A DNA stretch of 64,000 bases from Pseudaquidulcibacter sp041917055 (GTDB taxonomy: Bacteria > Pseudomonadota > Alphaproteobacteria > Caulobacterales > Aquidulcibacteraceae): contig JAYRYJ010000001.1 of the NCBI GenBank assembly GCA_041917055.1, positions 310,001-374,000 of the forward strand. The letters run 5' to 3'. Made by a program: the position numbers and the translations under genes. A model generated the notes under the pieces. The model ran no database searches. It was not told the origin of the DNA and saw only the letters and a list, made by a program, of their open reading frames with translations. Below are positions 35,558 to 45,331 of this stretch, one piece after another (the first letter of the stretch is position 1; every line of letters starts with the position of its first letter).

Positions 35558-36097
35558 TTATCCCCTTAACGGATATTCCGCCAAAATCTCGTAATGGCTA
35601 GGGCCGTTTCTTAGTGTTGAGGCGTAAAGATAGAAACGATCAGCACACCAAATCTTGCTTTTGAACAATGCATTTCTTGCGCAAAAATCCATGATTTGCG
35701 AAATCTGTGTATGATTTGGGAAATAGGCAATTGTTAGGTGTGGTGTGAATTTCTTGGTTTCGCCCCATAATCTCAGACGATTGCAAATATCATCGCATTT
35801 TTGTTGCAAAGCCCTTAATTCGTCGCTTTCGGTCAATTTAGCATGAAGAGAATGTGGCTTTTCGCCGCCAAAGAAATCAAATCCCGCTAGGCGCAAATCA
35901 AATTTAGGAAATTCAATTTCGCCCAATTCATTGTCCAAATCTTCGATTAAATCCTCATTCAAATCACCTAGGAAACGCAAAGTTATGTGAAAATTTTCGG
36001 GTGGTGAAAACCTTGCACCTTCAATCCCCCTTTGAAGCGGCAAAATGCTCGCCGAAATTTCAACAGGGATAGGCAATGCAATGAAAACTCTTTTCAC
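35558..36097 (-). CDS. thpR: RNA 2',3'-cyclic phosphodiesterase (2H family)
   Basis: A 179-residue 2H-phosphoesterase, known as ThpR/LigT. It hydrolyses 2',3'-cyclic phosphates at RNA ends. The two catalytic His-x-Thr motifs are present: HITLRFLGD (about residue 41) and HLTIAYF (about residue 129). The start at 36097 is GTG. It begins 1 bp after the astB stop codon and is likely co-transcribed with it, although no functional link is evident. Converges with the ALDH gene. Confidence 0.9.
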   Translation of the reverse strand: MKRVFIALPIPVEISASILPLQRGIEGARFSPPENFHITLRFLGDLNEDLIEDLDNELGEIEFPKFDLRLAGFDFFGGEKPHSLHAKLTESDELRALQQKCDDICNRLRLWGETKKFTPHLTIAYFPNHTQISQIMDFCARNALFKSKIWCADRFYLYASTLRNGPSHYEILAEYPLRG

Positions 36098-36098
36098 T

Positions 36099-37439
36099 TT
36101 ATGCCCTCTGAAAATCGTAAAAATCAGAGCCTAAATCCATAATTTGCGTCAATTCATCAAGCGCCGTGCGGGTTTCTAAAGCCAATTGCCAATCTAATAA
36201 ATCATCGGGCGCGAGCCTGTCACGATAATGGCGGTTTACCCAGTCTTTTAGTTTCGAATAATTCGCATCACTGAAAATAAAATTTCCGCCCAAGGCTGCA
36301 ATATCATCTTCGTCGAGCACAATTCTCAAACGCAAACACGCAGGGCCGCCACCATTATTCATAGAACCGCGAACATCAACATATTCAACTTTTGCAATTG
36401 GTGAATTATCTGCAACCAATCTTTCCAAACAGGTTTTGACTGTCGCGGTCTCATAACATTCCATCGGCGCAATAATGGTCATCCCGTCGCTTTTTGGCAG
36501 GCTTATTAGTTGGGTATTGAATAAGTAGCTTTTGATGGCGTCGTGTAAAGGCACTTCTGAAGCGGCGATTTCCAAAAAAATCGGTTCAAAATAGTTTTGT
36601 GCTTTCGCCTTTATTTCATCAATCAGATTTTGCGTATTTTCAAAGGCATATTCATGATAAAAAAGCACGTTTTTATTGGTAACCGCGACCACATCATTGT
36701 GAAACGCGCCGGCCTCTATCGCGGTTTTGGCCTGTCTTGCATGAATTGTTAGACTGTCATTTAATTGATGATGGCGCGCAATAGATTGTCCGGTTTCCAA
36801 AGTTTGACGTGCCGGAAACTTGGCATTGAAATTTTCAAAACCGTCACGACCATAAATAAAAATTTCAAGCCCCGCTTCGCCGTATTCACCGCACATTCGA
36901 TTGTGATTTGCTGCCCCTTCATCCGAGGTCAAAGAATGATGTGGCAATTCATCATGCACTTTAAAGCGCGCCTTATCGCTCAATAATCTATTAAGTGCTT
37001 GTTTTGTGGTTTGCGCTTCAATAGCGCGATGCGCCATAGTGTGAAGATTGGCAGGTGTTGCGTGCAATAGGCCATCTTGGCAATCCGCATTTGGCGAAAT
37101 TGTCGCCGCATTTGCGGCCCACATCGATGATGCCGCAGATATGTTTGCAATCAATTGTTTTGATACTGAGGCAGCCTCAAAAACTGCTTTATCGGTTCCC
37201 GAAAAGCCAAGTTTGCGTAGAATTGGCAAAAACGGACGTTCATGTGGCGGTAAAAAACCTTGAACCATTCCCAGAGAATTTAGTGTTTTGGCTTTTTCAA
37301 GCCCCTGGAGTGCGGCCTGTTTCGGGTTCGATATTGTGTTTTTGTTTTTCTCACTGGCAAGATTGCCAAAACTTAGACCGCCATAATTATGAGTTGGACC
37401 AACCAACCCGTCGAAATTTGCTTCCACCGCTATGCTCAT
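36099..37439 (-). CDS. astB: N-succinylarginine dihydrolase
   Basis: An AST-pathway enzyme converting N2-succinylarginine to N2-succinylornithine, CO2 and ammonia. I place the start at ATG 37439 (MSIAVEANFDGLVGPTHNY...), since AstB proteins begin just before NFDGLVGPTHNYGGLSFGN; an upstream TTG would add 12 residues. Conserved blocks are SSMWAANAATISP, GAANHNRM, GAFHNDVVAVTN (catalytic His) and NNGGGPACLRLR (catalytic Cys). The start codon lies in the loop of a perfect 15-bp hairpin and has no visible purine-rich ribosome-binding site. The other ast genes are absent from the window. Confidence 0.92.
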   Translation of the reverse strand: MSIAVEANFDGLVGPTHNYGGLSFGNLASEKNKNTISNPKQAALQGLEKAKTLNSLGMVQGFLPPHERPFLPILRKLGFSGTDKAVFEAASVSKQLIANISAASSMWAANAATISPNADCQDGLLHATPANLHTMAHRAIEAQTTKQALNRLLSDKARFKVHDELPHHSLTSDEGAANHNRMCGEYGEAGLEIFIYGRDGFENFNAKFPARQTLETGQSIARHHQLNDSLTIHARQAKTAIEAGAFHNDVVAVTNKNVLFYHEYAFENTQNLIDEIKAKAQNYFEPIFLEIAASEVPLHDAIKSYLFNTQLISLPKSDGMTIIAPMECYETATVKTCLERLVADNSPIAKVEYVDVRGSMNNGGGPACLRLRIVLDEDDIAALGGNFIFSDANYSKLKDWVNRHYRDRLAPDDLLDWQLALETRTALDELTQIMDLGSDFYDFQRA

Positions 37440-37461
37440 GGAGGAAAGCATAGCGGTGGAA
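37422..37461 (-). promoter_or_regulatory. Perfect 15-bp inverted repeat enclosing the astB start codon
   Basis: TTCCACCGCTATGCT (37422-37436) is the exact reverse complement of 37447-37461, with a 10-base loop (37437-37446) holding the start codon. In the mRNA the loop reads UUCCUCCAUG. Such a stem would hide the initiation region, or the DNA could be an operator. Confidence 0.8.
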
Positions 37462-37489
37462 AACTTTTTTGGCAATCACATTGCGACGA

Positions 37490-38530
37490 TTACAGGGCTT
37501 TGCGGCGGCGGATTTCGGATGCTAGATAGAAAAGGCCACCTGCAACCAAAAGCCCGATTATGAATTGAGGTTGCGCCATAGTCTCTAAAATCGGCATTGC
37601 GGAAATCTGCGAAGCGTCAATTTTGTCAATATTGCGTTCTTGGAAATCAAGCGCCTGACCTAGGCTTTTCCAAACCGGTTCAGCGGTCATGTGCTGTAAC
37701 GGAATCATTGCGTATGAAACCACATCTTCAAAGAAGATTTTTATTACAATCGGCAATATTGCGATTGGTAGAAGGGCAGCAAAGAAAGGCGATTTTGGTG
37801 CATAAGCCGACATTGTCAAAAACCATGCATAGATCGGAAGCGCCCAAAGTGCAGCCACCAAAATCCCAATTATCAAGACACCCCAAACTTTAAAGAAACT
37901 ACCGAACATTGAACCCAAATCAAAGACATCAAGCCCGATAATTGAGGTATTTGCCAAGATTATGATCAATAAGCCAATTTGTAATGCCATGGAAGCAAGT
38001 GTCGCTAAACCAAAACCACCGCCAATTGTGCTTACGGCTTTTGCGCCAACGGTTTGAATATCGCTGATAGGCAGTGATTTCCAAAACATAATATTGCGTT
38101 CTTTGCGCTCATCAAATAGTGCGCCTGCCAAAATAAAATAAATGGCAACCGCAGCAACGCCAACCGGAAGGCCTGAGGCCAAGGCAGAACCAATAACAAC
38201 CGCGTCACTTGCCTCTTTTTTCTCTTCTTGAGAAAGTTTACCGATTACCGGTGTTTGAACGCCATCGACCTCTTTCATCAATGTGCCGGCCTCGTTCTTG
38301 AAGACGCGGTATTTATGGCCATCCTCATCAGTGCCGACGATATTTACGCCTTTATCATGGGCAACTGAACCAATATTGAAATTTTGACCGCCGACAATTG
38401 TAGATTTTCCTGTCAAGGTTGCTATAAGGGCGACCAATAAAATAAATGCGGCAATCGCGAATGGCGTGATGAAAAGTGCACCGCGATAATCGGTCAAATC
38501 CCTTTTTACCAAAGTAAGAAACTTTTTCAT
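37490..38530 (-). CDS. ABC transporter permease subunit
   Basis: The start is ATG 38530 (MKKFLTLVKRDLTDYRG), preceded by AGGAAACAGAAA; a longer frame adds 13 unlikely residues. The 346-residue integral-membrane protein has about six hydrophobic segments: one at 20-40, then an extracytoplasmic domain rich in Asp/Gly/Lys, then clusters between about 120 and 330. This is the ABC-2 type layout. It is encoded after an ABC ATPase and a GntR/YtrA regulator, the common three-gene arrangement in which the regulator controls an exporter or stress transporter. Substrate unknown. Confidence 0.78.
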   Translation of the reverse strand: MKKFLTLVKRDLTDYRGALFITPFAIAAFILLVALIATLTGKSTIVGGQNFNIGSVAHDKGVNIVGTDEDGHKYRVFKNEAGTLMKEVDGVQTPVIGKLSQEEKKEASDAVVIGSALASGLPVGVAAVAIYFILAGALFDERKERNIMFWKSLPISDIQTVGAKAVSTIGGGFGLATLASMALQIGLLIIILANTSIIGLDVFDLGSMFGSFFKVWGVLIIGILVAALWALPIYAWFLTMSAYAPKSPFFAALLPIAILPIVIKIFFEDVVSYAMIPLQHMTAEPVWKSLGQALDFQERNIDKIDASQISAMPILETMAQPQFIIGLLVAGGLFYLASEIRRRKAL

Positions 38531-38647
38531 TTTCTGTTTCCTTTTTTGACGGCTTTTTTCGTGCCGCATTTAATGTTTTCGTTTGCAATTATTAATTCGG
38601 GTTTGGGTTTTAGATTGGTGATTAATGCCAGAAACATAATTCCCTCC

Positions 38648-39502
38648 CTAACTTGCTAATGCGACGAATAAATCGGCCAAAGAAATGCGTCTTGGTTCGC
38701 CAAGAGCTTTTAATTCTTCAATCGAATGATTGTTGAAAATATATGTCGTGCGACCCATTAGGCTGCGCGAATAAATCGGTTTCATTTCTTGCGCCTTTGC
38801 CTTGTTTTCCTCTGCGACATCGATTGCAAAGAATTTTTCTGCAATTTCTTCAAGCGACGCATCCAATGTGATTTCGCCGTCTTTTATGAACATCGCATGG
38901 CTTAAAATTGGTTCGATTTCATCGATTTGGTGGGTTGTGACCAAAACCGTGCGGCTTTCATCAAAGAAATCACGCAAAATTGCGTCATAAAACCCATGAC
39001 GATTTATAATATCGAGGCCTAATGTCGGCTCATCAAGCACTAAGAGTTTTGCATCAATTGCCAAAGCAATTGCCAAATGCACCTGAACTGTCATGCCTTT
39101 CGACAAGGTTTTGATTTTTGCATTTAGCGGGATTTTTGCCGCCTCAATGCGTTTAACCGCTTTTTGCAAATCAAATTTAGGGTGAATATCATTAACCCAA
39201 CCCAAAAGATCATTGATTTTTGCCCATTTCGGCAAAGTCGCGACATCGGCAATATAGCAAATGTCATTCATCAATTCTGCACGCGATAATAAAGGGTTGC
39301 AACCCAAAACTTCCAACTCGCCATCATAAGAAGACAGTCCAAGTATGCAGTTCAAAAGTGTTGATTTACCCGCACCATTCGCACCGATTACGCCAACAAT
39401 GCGACCTTTCGGTATTTCGAAATTTGACGGTTTAAGCGCCTGTTTTGCGCCATAAGATTTTGCAAGATTTCTTGCAATTATTAATGGTTTATCCTCACTC
39501 AT
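38648..39502 (-). CDS. ABC transporter ATP-binding protein
   Basis: A 284-residue ABC ATPase. Walker A GANGAGKST is near residues 40-48, the signature appears as TLSKGMTVQ (a variant of LSGGQ), Walker B is KLLVLDEPTLGLD, and the H-loop His is in VLVTTHQIDE. The C-terminal 70 residues are the extra domain seen in YtrB/CcmA-like exporters. It overlaps the GntR gene by 8 bp upstream, and the permease follows 117 bp downstream. Probably exports a lipid, antibiotic or peptide; the substrate is not evident. Confidence 0.9.
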   Translation of the reverse strand: MSEDKPLIIARNLAKSYGAKQALKPSNFEIPKGRIVGVIGANGAGKSTLLNCILGLSSYDGELEVLGCNPLLSRAELMNDICYIADVATLPKWAKINDLLGWVNDIHPKFDLQKAVKRIEAAKIPLNAKIKTLSKGMTVQVHLAIALAIDAKLLVLDEPTLGLDIINRHGFYDAILRDFFDESRTVLVTTHQIDEIEPILSHAMFIKDGEITLDASLEEIAEKFFAIDVAEENKAKAQEMKPIYSRSLMGRTTYIFNNHSIEELKALGEPRRISLADLFVALAS

Positions 39503-39869
39503 TATTGCCCCCGGATTTAAGCAAATCTTTCACATTCAAGCCAAGTGACTTAATTTTCACCTGAATTTGCGGCCATTCATTCAAAAGGAAATTTTCCTTT
39601 TCGCGCGCCATTAAATCGGAATGAATATTTGGCGCGACATACATGCCAAGCCCGCGACGTTTCTCAATCAGACCATCGTCCGCTAATTCGGAAAATGCGC
39701 GCGAAATCGTCAATGGATTAACACGAAGCTCAAGCGCAAGTTGGCGCACACTAGGGATTGCCTCACCCTCTTTGAAAGTGCCGTCCATAATGGCCTGTTG
39801 CAGCTTGTCTTTTATTTGTTTCCAAATCGGTAAATCGTCGCGCCAGTCAAAACTAATACCTGATGACAT
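39495..39869 (-). CDS. GntR-family (YtrA-type) transcriptional regulator
   Basis: A 124-residue regulator with a winged-helix GntR domain (WKQIKDKLQQAIMDGTFKEGEAIPSVRQLALELRVNPLTISRAFSEL, approximately 12-65) and a short C-terminal tail instead of a large effector domain, as in the YtrA subfamily. These repress adjacent ABC transporter operons. It is the first gene of the operon with the ABC ATPase and permease. A good promoter (39921-39949) and a dyad (39890-39908) immediately upstream suggest autoregulation. Confidence 0.9.
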   Translation of the reverse strand: MSSGISFDWRDDLPIWKQIKDKLQQAIMDGTFKEGEAIPSVRQLALELRVNPLTISRAFSELADDGLIEKRRGLGMYVAPNIHSDLMAREKENFLLNEWPQIQVKIKSLGLNVKDLLKSGGNNE

Positions 39870-39889
39870 AAAAACCTGCCCTAACTATG

Positions 39890-39908
39890 CTTATGCCGAC
39901 TGCATAAG
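39890..39908. promoter_or_regulatory. Candidate operator for the GntR-family regulator
   Basis: CTTATGC-CGACT-GCATAAG, a perfect 7-bp dyad, lies just downstream of the predicted -10 box and 21 bp before the start codon, an ideal repressor position. Confidence 0.55.
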
Positions 39909-39920
39909 TGCATGGGTGTC

Positions 39921-39949
39921 ATAGTATGCTATTACACTAAGTTCGTCAA
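39921..39949 (-). promoter_or_regulatory. Sigma-70-type promoter of the GntR-ABC operon
   Basis: On the minus strand TTGACG (39944-39949) and TACTAT (39921-39926) are separated by 17 bp, close to the housekeeping consensus. The predicted start of transcription is near 39914. Confidence 0.6.
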
Positions 39950-40275
39950 TACACTTTTTGCACTTACCGAAAAAAATGCCAAAACCGCCCATTCCGCCTC
40001 ATAAATACAGGGATAATTTGCGCGCCACGCCAATAGGAGTCCGCCGCCCCATCGGAGCGGTGAGGGAATAGCAGGCGTGATAAATCTGCAAAGATAAACC
40101 TCTGTCATGAGACTCAAAAGGGTGCTGACTTTTTGGATGAGTCGAAGAGCAAAATTTGTGATTAGGCCTATCTTCGCAATTGTTGCAGTAAAACACCGCG
40201 ATGAGTTAGCAAAAGTTGCAGACTTTTGCGTAAAAACGAAGAGCAAAATTTGCCGTCAGCAAATTTTTCAAGAAA
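39950..40275. other. Gene-free gap before tRNA-Phe
   Basis: No convincing gene. Contains a 16-bp direct repeat CGAAGAGCAAAATTTG (40143-40158 and 40237-40252). Open frames here read through low-complexity or into the tRNA and are not called. Confidence 0.5.
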
Positions 40276-40351
<76 letters not shown>

Positions 40352-40456
40352 AGTCCAAAGAGGCGGGTTCAATAGACTAAACTTTTTGTGCTGTAAACCC
40401 GAAGCCGCAACCCAATCTCACTAAATTGTGCAATTGGGCGCTTTTGGTATTGTGTA

Positions 40457-43400
40457 TTATTTGATTTGTGCCAATGAAATGAATTCTTTCAATTGATTAT
40501 TGGCAATAGAAAGTTTGGCGAATGTCCAATTTCCGCTTTCTTCAAGTTCCTTAATGGCATGTTTGGTGCGCGAATAAGACGCTTTGTTTAAATCAAGCCA
40601 CGCCTTAACCGCACTATCAACCCATGAATTTGTGGGCTTTTCCATGCCGGATCTAAGATTTTCGTGGGTGCGAATAAAGGTAATTAGACTTTCGGTCATA
40701 TTTGCTTGTTCGCTCATAAAATCTTCCATAATGCGGCGCACAGCGACCCTATCCCAATGATCAGGCGTGGTCGCAGCACCGGCAGAGGCACGAAGACGGT
40801 CAAACCCGATATAATCGCCCAAAGCGTGGTAAAGACGCGCGGTTGTCGATAAAGGCGTTTTATTGGCATTGGCGATATCGATAATATCGGTCGCGCTGGT
40901 CAAAACCCGCAAAGCAACAACTTCGCGTGCCAATTCTTTTGGCGTGCCGTGTTCTATATATTCTTGGGCCTTGTGTTTTAGGCGTGCGGATTCGAAGTCG
41001 GAAACCAAATCATAAATCACGGATTTAAGTTCAATTATGCCGTTGGTATAGGTATCAACCAAATCCCCAACCGGTGCGAGGCCTTCAGCACGATTTGCAC
41101 GGCGCGCGAGCCAATAGGTCTGGCGGCGCAAAATGGCAATAACTTCCATCAATAATTTAATCTGAGTGTCGGCGTGAATTTTCAAATCCAGCGAATTGAT
41201 TGTGTCGATAATCTTATCAAGTTCAAAGATTTTGCGCGCACCTGCAAAGGCGCAAACCACCGCACCAGTATCAGCAAGTGCACTTTCACGTGCGCGTTCC
41301 ATAAAGGTTATGCCACCCAAATCAACAATGCGATTTGCCAAAACAGTGGCAATGATTTCGCGTTTTAGGCGGTGATTATTCATTGCATCAATAAAATCAT
41401 GGCAACCTTTGGGGAAATAACCTACAAGGGTTTTTTCAAACCACGGGTCATCAATCGCGCTTGATGCCAAAATCTCACCAAATAATTGGATTTTGCCATA
41501 GGCGGTCAAAACCGCAAGTTCAGGGCGTGTCATGCCTTGATTGCGTTCAATGCGCGCCCGCATTTCTTCAGTACTTGGCAGGAATTCGACTTTGCGATTT
41601 AATTGACCTTGAGATTCCAATCTTTCCATGAATCTTTCATGTGCATCAATGTCATTATTGGCGGTCGCCTGTTGCAATGAAATTGCCAAGGTTTGCGAAT
41701 AATTATGGGCAAGGACGTGATGGGCGACATCATCGGTCATTTTTGCCAATAATTTGTCACGCGCATCTTCGCTCATGGTTCCCGCACGCACCAAGGCGTT
41801 TAATAGGATTTTGATATTCACTTCATGGTCTGAACTATCAACGCCCGCCGAATTATCAATGGCATCAGTATTGAGGCGAACACCATTTTGCGCGGCCTCA
41901 ATACGGCCCAATTGTGTAAGACCAAGGTTTGCACCTTCACCGATTACTTTGGCTTTTAATTCATTGCCATCTATACGAATTGCGTCATTGGCTTTATCAC
42001 CCGCTTGGGCGTGGGTTTCGGTTTTGGCTTTGATATAGGTGCCGATACCACCGAACCATAATAAATCACATTTTGATTTCAAAAGCGCATTCATAAATTC
42101 CGATGGCGTGATTTCATCAACCGAAAGCCCCGTCACTTCCTTCATTTGCTTTGACAAAGGAATGGTCTTGAGATTGCGCGAAAAAATGCCGCCGCCTTCT
42201 GAAATTATAGATTTATCATAATCGGCCCATGATGAGCGCGGCAATGCAAACATTCTTTCGCGTTCTTTGAATGATTTTTCACAATCCGGGTTTGGATCAA
42301 TGAAAATATCACGGTGATCAAAGGCGGCAATAAGGCGGATTTTCTTTGACAATAACATGCCATTACCAAACACGTCGCCCGACATATCGCCAACGCCAAT
42401 AACCTCAAATTCTTGAGTTTGTGTGTCATGGCCCATTTCACGGAAATGGCGCTTAACAGCTTCCCAACCGCCACGCGCGGTAATACCCATTTTTTTATGG
42501 TCATAGCCGTTTGAGCCACCGGATGCGAAAGCATCACCCAACCAATGCCCATATTTTGCGCTTACGCCATTGGCGATATCAGAGAAGGTTGCCGTGCCTT
42601 TATCGGCGGCAACCACCAAGTATGGGTCATCGGCATCATAGCGGATGACAGATTTCGGTGCGATTATTTCGCTCTTTGCGCCAATATTGTCGGTGACATC
42701 CAAAAGTCCATAAAGGAAGGTTTTATAGGCCTCAATCGCTGCCGCCTGTATTTCGTCACGCGAGCCGCCGGTCGGAAGTTTTTTCGGGAAAAAAGCGCCT
42801 TTTGAACCAACAGGAACAATGACCGCGTTTTTCACTTGTTGCGCTTTTACCAGGCCCAAAACCTCGGTTCTAAAATCATCGCGCCTGTCGGACCATCTTA
42901 GACCGCCGCGTGCAACCGCGCCAAAGCGCAAATGCGCGCCTTCGACCAATGAAGAAAAGACCCAAATTTCACGGAATGGCTTGGGGTCCGGCACTTCTAA
43001 AATTTTGGAAGTCGTGATTTTGAACGACATATAGGGTTTGATATTCCCATTTTCGTCGGTCTGATAATAATTGGTGCGAACAATATTATTGATAAGCCCC
43101 AAAATACGGCGCAAAACACGGTCAGCATCAAGGCTTGGCACATTGTTCAAATCCGCCAAAATTTCGGAGTTTAGTGCCTTTTGCGCGGCCTCAGATTCTT
43201 TTTTCGAATAATTTTCAATCTCAAATCGCGCTTTGAATAGTGCCAATAATTTTGAAGTTATTTGCGGATAATCAGAAAGTGCCTGTTCCTGCACATTTTG
43301 CGAAGGGTCAAGACCGGTTTGCCCGCGCCAACGCGCCAATGCGCGCATTAAAGTGGCTTCACGCCATGAAATCCCAAGTTTTAGAATAAGGCGGTTAAAT

Positions 43401-45331
43401 CCGTCATTTTCGGCAATGCCCGACCAGATTGCGCCAAAGGCATCTTCAAACGAACTTTCAACCGCGTCAAAATTAATTGCCAAACCGTCTTTAGAGCGCA
43501 TTTCAACATCATGCACCCAAAGCATTTCACTGTCTTTTGGCTTAATTTCATATTGGGTTTCAGTATCAACAAAAAGCCCCATGCTTTCAAAAATCGGCAT
43601 GACATCAGAAATCGCTGCCGGCGCATTGGATTTATAGATTTTGCATTTAAGGATGTTTTCGCCATCCCATTTGCGGCGATAGGCGCGAACCCTTACACCG
43701 TCACCTGATAATTGCGCCAATTGGGCAATATCCAAAAGCGCATCTTTTTCGTCAAAAAATTCGCGATAACCGGCTGGGAATGCGCCCAAAAACGGCTCGA
43801 CCAGTTTTTCTTGACCTACTGCTAATGCCTCTAAAGCATCGTCCCATGTATAGGTGATATGGGCGATTTCCATTTGTAATTCATCTAAATCGGGTTCGAG
43901 GTGGTGGTTTGGTTCCACACCAATAATATAATGAACCCGCGCCAATGGCGCATCGCCAAATAATGGATAATAGGCACTAAGACGCCCGCCATAGGCCTTG
44001 GTAAGTGCCGCGCCAATTTTCGCGCGTACTTCGGTATTATATTTATCACGCGGAACGAACACCAGAATTGACATAAAACGGTCAAAACGATCGCGGCGCA
44101 CAAATACTTTGGTGCGTGGCCTATCCATCAAATGGTGAACGCCCAAAGTTATTCGAACCAAATCTTCTTCCTCGATTTGGAATAATTCATCGCGTGGATA
44201 GTTTTCGATTAATTGGCGAAAGCGACGCCCATTATGAGACGCGGACGGAAAGCCCGACTTTTCAATTACGGCCTCAACTTTGCGCCTCAAAAGCGGCACA
44301 TCGCGCACCATTCTATCATAGGCCTCGGCAGTGAATAGGCCGACAAAGCGATCCTCGCCAATAACATTTGCATTATCATCGTATCTCTTAATCGATATAT
44401 AATCCATCACTATACGGCGGTGAACGCGCGAACGAAGGTTGGATTTTGCGACCACAATTGGTTTGGCCTCTTTAAGATAGGCCATTAAACGGTCAGATAA
44501 GAATGTTGGTTCGGAAGAACGGCGTAAAACGCTGCGCAATGGATCGCGCAAAATGCCGAGGTTTTTGTTTTCAATAATATTCGGCTCGTCTTTAATCAAA
44601 TCGCCGTTTTCACTGCGGTGATATTCATAAGACCGCGCGCCCAAAAATACGAAATGCTCGTCTTCGAGCCATTTAAGAAAGGCAATGGATTCGGCAATTT
44701 CATCAAAATCAGCGCCGGTTTTGGCGATTGCCAATTCCTTGATACAATCATTCATGCGGGTTTTCATTGCCGCAAAATCGCCGACCACTAATTTAACATC
44801 TTCAAGAGTTTCGCGCACACCCATTAAAACCGCATCACGTTTTGAAGGTGACAGATTGGGTAAATGCACCTGAATCATGGATTCGCGAATCGGATTACCG
44901 ACATCACCGCGCAAACCATCATCATCGCGCATAACTTCTATAAGAGGGTGGAACATTGCACGCACTTCAACGCCTTGCGCGCCAATTTCGCCCATCACGG
45001 AATCGACCAAAAATGCCGAATCCGGACCGCAAATTTCCAAAATATCGCGACCCAATGGGCGATTATCATGACCCTTACCCTCAATGAGGCGAATTTCTTT
45101 TGATGTTGGGCGCTTTTGGCGGGTCCATTCCCAAAAATTGGCGGCAAGTGATGCAATGTCTTTGGCGTCTAATTCACCGATATCGTCAATTGTCGCATCT
45201 TTTGCGATTTGCTCAAGGAATAGACGCGCGCTTAGGCTAAGATTTCCGTCTGTTTTGAATGTTTTTATTTCACTTGCGGTGGCAATTAGTATTTCAGCAT
45301 CAAGGCGTTCGTCCGTAGTATCGACCGACAT
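40457..45331 (-). CDS. gdhZ: NAD-dependent glutamate dehydrogenase, large (180-kDa) type
   Basis: The start is ATG 45331, with a strong AGGAGG four bases upstream; a longer frame is possible but unsupported. The 1624-residue protein deaminates glutamate to 2-oxoglutarate. The N-terminal half holds ACT-like regulatory domains; the catalytic part begins near residue 770 with the family block RGGLRWSDRRDDFRTEVLGLVKAQQVKNAVIVPVGSKGAF, then GDMSGDVFGNGML and GEGANLGLTQ. In Caulobacter the orthologue GdhZ also inhibits FtsZ and links metabolism to division; whether it does here is unknown. Likely a single-gene transcript. Confidence 0.95.
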   Translation of the reverse strand: MSVDTTDERLDAEILIATASEIKTFKTDGNLSLSARLFLEQIAKDATIDDIGELDAKDIASLAANFWEWTRQKRPTSKEIRLIEGKGHDNRPLGRDILEICGPDSAFLVDSVMGEIGAQGVEVRAMFHPLIEVMRDDDGLRGDVGNPIRESMIQVHLPNLSPSKRDAVLMGVRETLEDVKLVVGDFAAMKTRMNDCIKELAIAKTGADFDEIAESIAFLKWLEDEHFVFLGARSYEYHRSENGDLIKDEPNIIENKNLGILRDPLRSVLRRSSEPTFLSDRLMAYLKEAKPIVVAKSNLRSRVHRRIVMDYISIKRYDDNANVIGEDRFVGLFTAEAYDRMVRDVPLLRRKVEAVIEKSGFPSASHNGRRFRQLIENYPRDELFQIEEEDLVRITLGVHHLMDRPRTKVFVRRDRFDRFMSILVFVPRDKYNTEVRAKIGAALTKAYGGRLSAYYPLFGDAPLARVHYIIGVEPNHHLEPDLDELQMEIAHITYTWDDALEALAVGQEKLVEPFLGAFPAGYREFFDEKDALLDIAQLAQLSGDGVRVRAYRRKWDGENILKCKIYKSNAPAAISDVMPIFESMGLFVDTETQYEIKPKDSEMLWVHDVEMRSKDGLAINFDAVESSFEDAFGAIWSGIAENDGFNRLILKLGISWREATLMRALARWRGQTGLDPSQNVQEQALSDYPQITSKLLALFKARFEIENYSKKESEAAQKALNSEILADLNNVPSLDADRVLRRILGLINNIVRTNYYQTDENGNIKPYMSFKITTSKILEVPDPKPFREIWVFSSLVEGAHLRFGAVARGGLRWSDRRDDFRTEVLGLVKAQQVKNAVIVPVGSKGAFFPKKLPTGGSRDEIQAAAIEAYKTFLYGLLDVTDNIGAKSEIIAPKSVIRYDADDPYLVVAADKGTATFSDIANGVSAKYGHWLGDAFASGGSNGYDHKKMGITARGGWEAVKRHFREMGHDTQTQEFEVIGVGDMSGDVFGNGMLLSKKIRLIAAFDHRDIFIDPNPDCEKSFKERERMFALPRSSWADYDKSIISEGGGIFSRNLKTIPLSKQMKEVTGLSVDEITPSEFMNALLKSKCDLLWFGGIGTYIKAKTETHAQAGDKANDAIRIDGNELKAKVIGEGANLGLTQLGRIEAAQNGVRLNTDAIDNSAGVDSSDHEVNIKILLNALVRAGTMSEDARDKLLAKMTDDVAHHVLAHNYSQTLAISLQQATANNDIDAHERFMERLESQGQLNRKVEFLPSTEEMRARIERNQGMTRPELAVLTAYGKIQLFGEILASSAIDDPWFEKTLVGYFPKGCHDFIDAMNNHRLKREIIATVLANRIVDLGGITFMERARESALADTGAVVCAFAGARKIFELDKIIDTINSLDLKIHADTQIKLLMEVIAILRRQTYWLARRANRAEGLAPVGDLVDTYTNGIIELKSVIYDLVSDFESARLKHKAQEYIEHGTPKELAREVVALRVLTSATDIIDIANANKTPLSTTARLYHALGDYIGFDRLRASAGAATTPDHWDRVAVRRIMEDFMSEQANMTESLITFIRTHENLRSGMEKPTNSWVDSAVKAWLDLNKASYSRTKHAIKELEESGNWTFAKLSIANNQLKEFISLAQIK

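Noticed and set aside
40143..40252. 16-bp direct repeat CGAAGAGCAAAATTTG as an attachment site next to tRNA-Phe
   Set aside because: The copies do not include tRNA sequence and no integrase or mobile gene is present.
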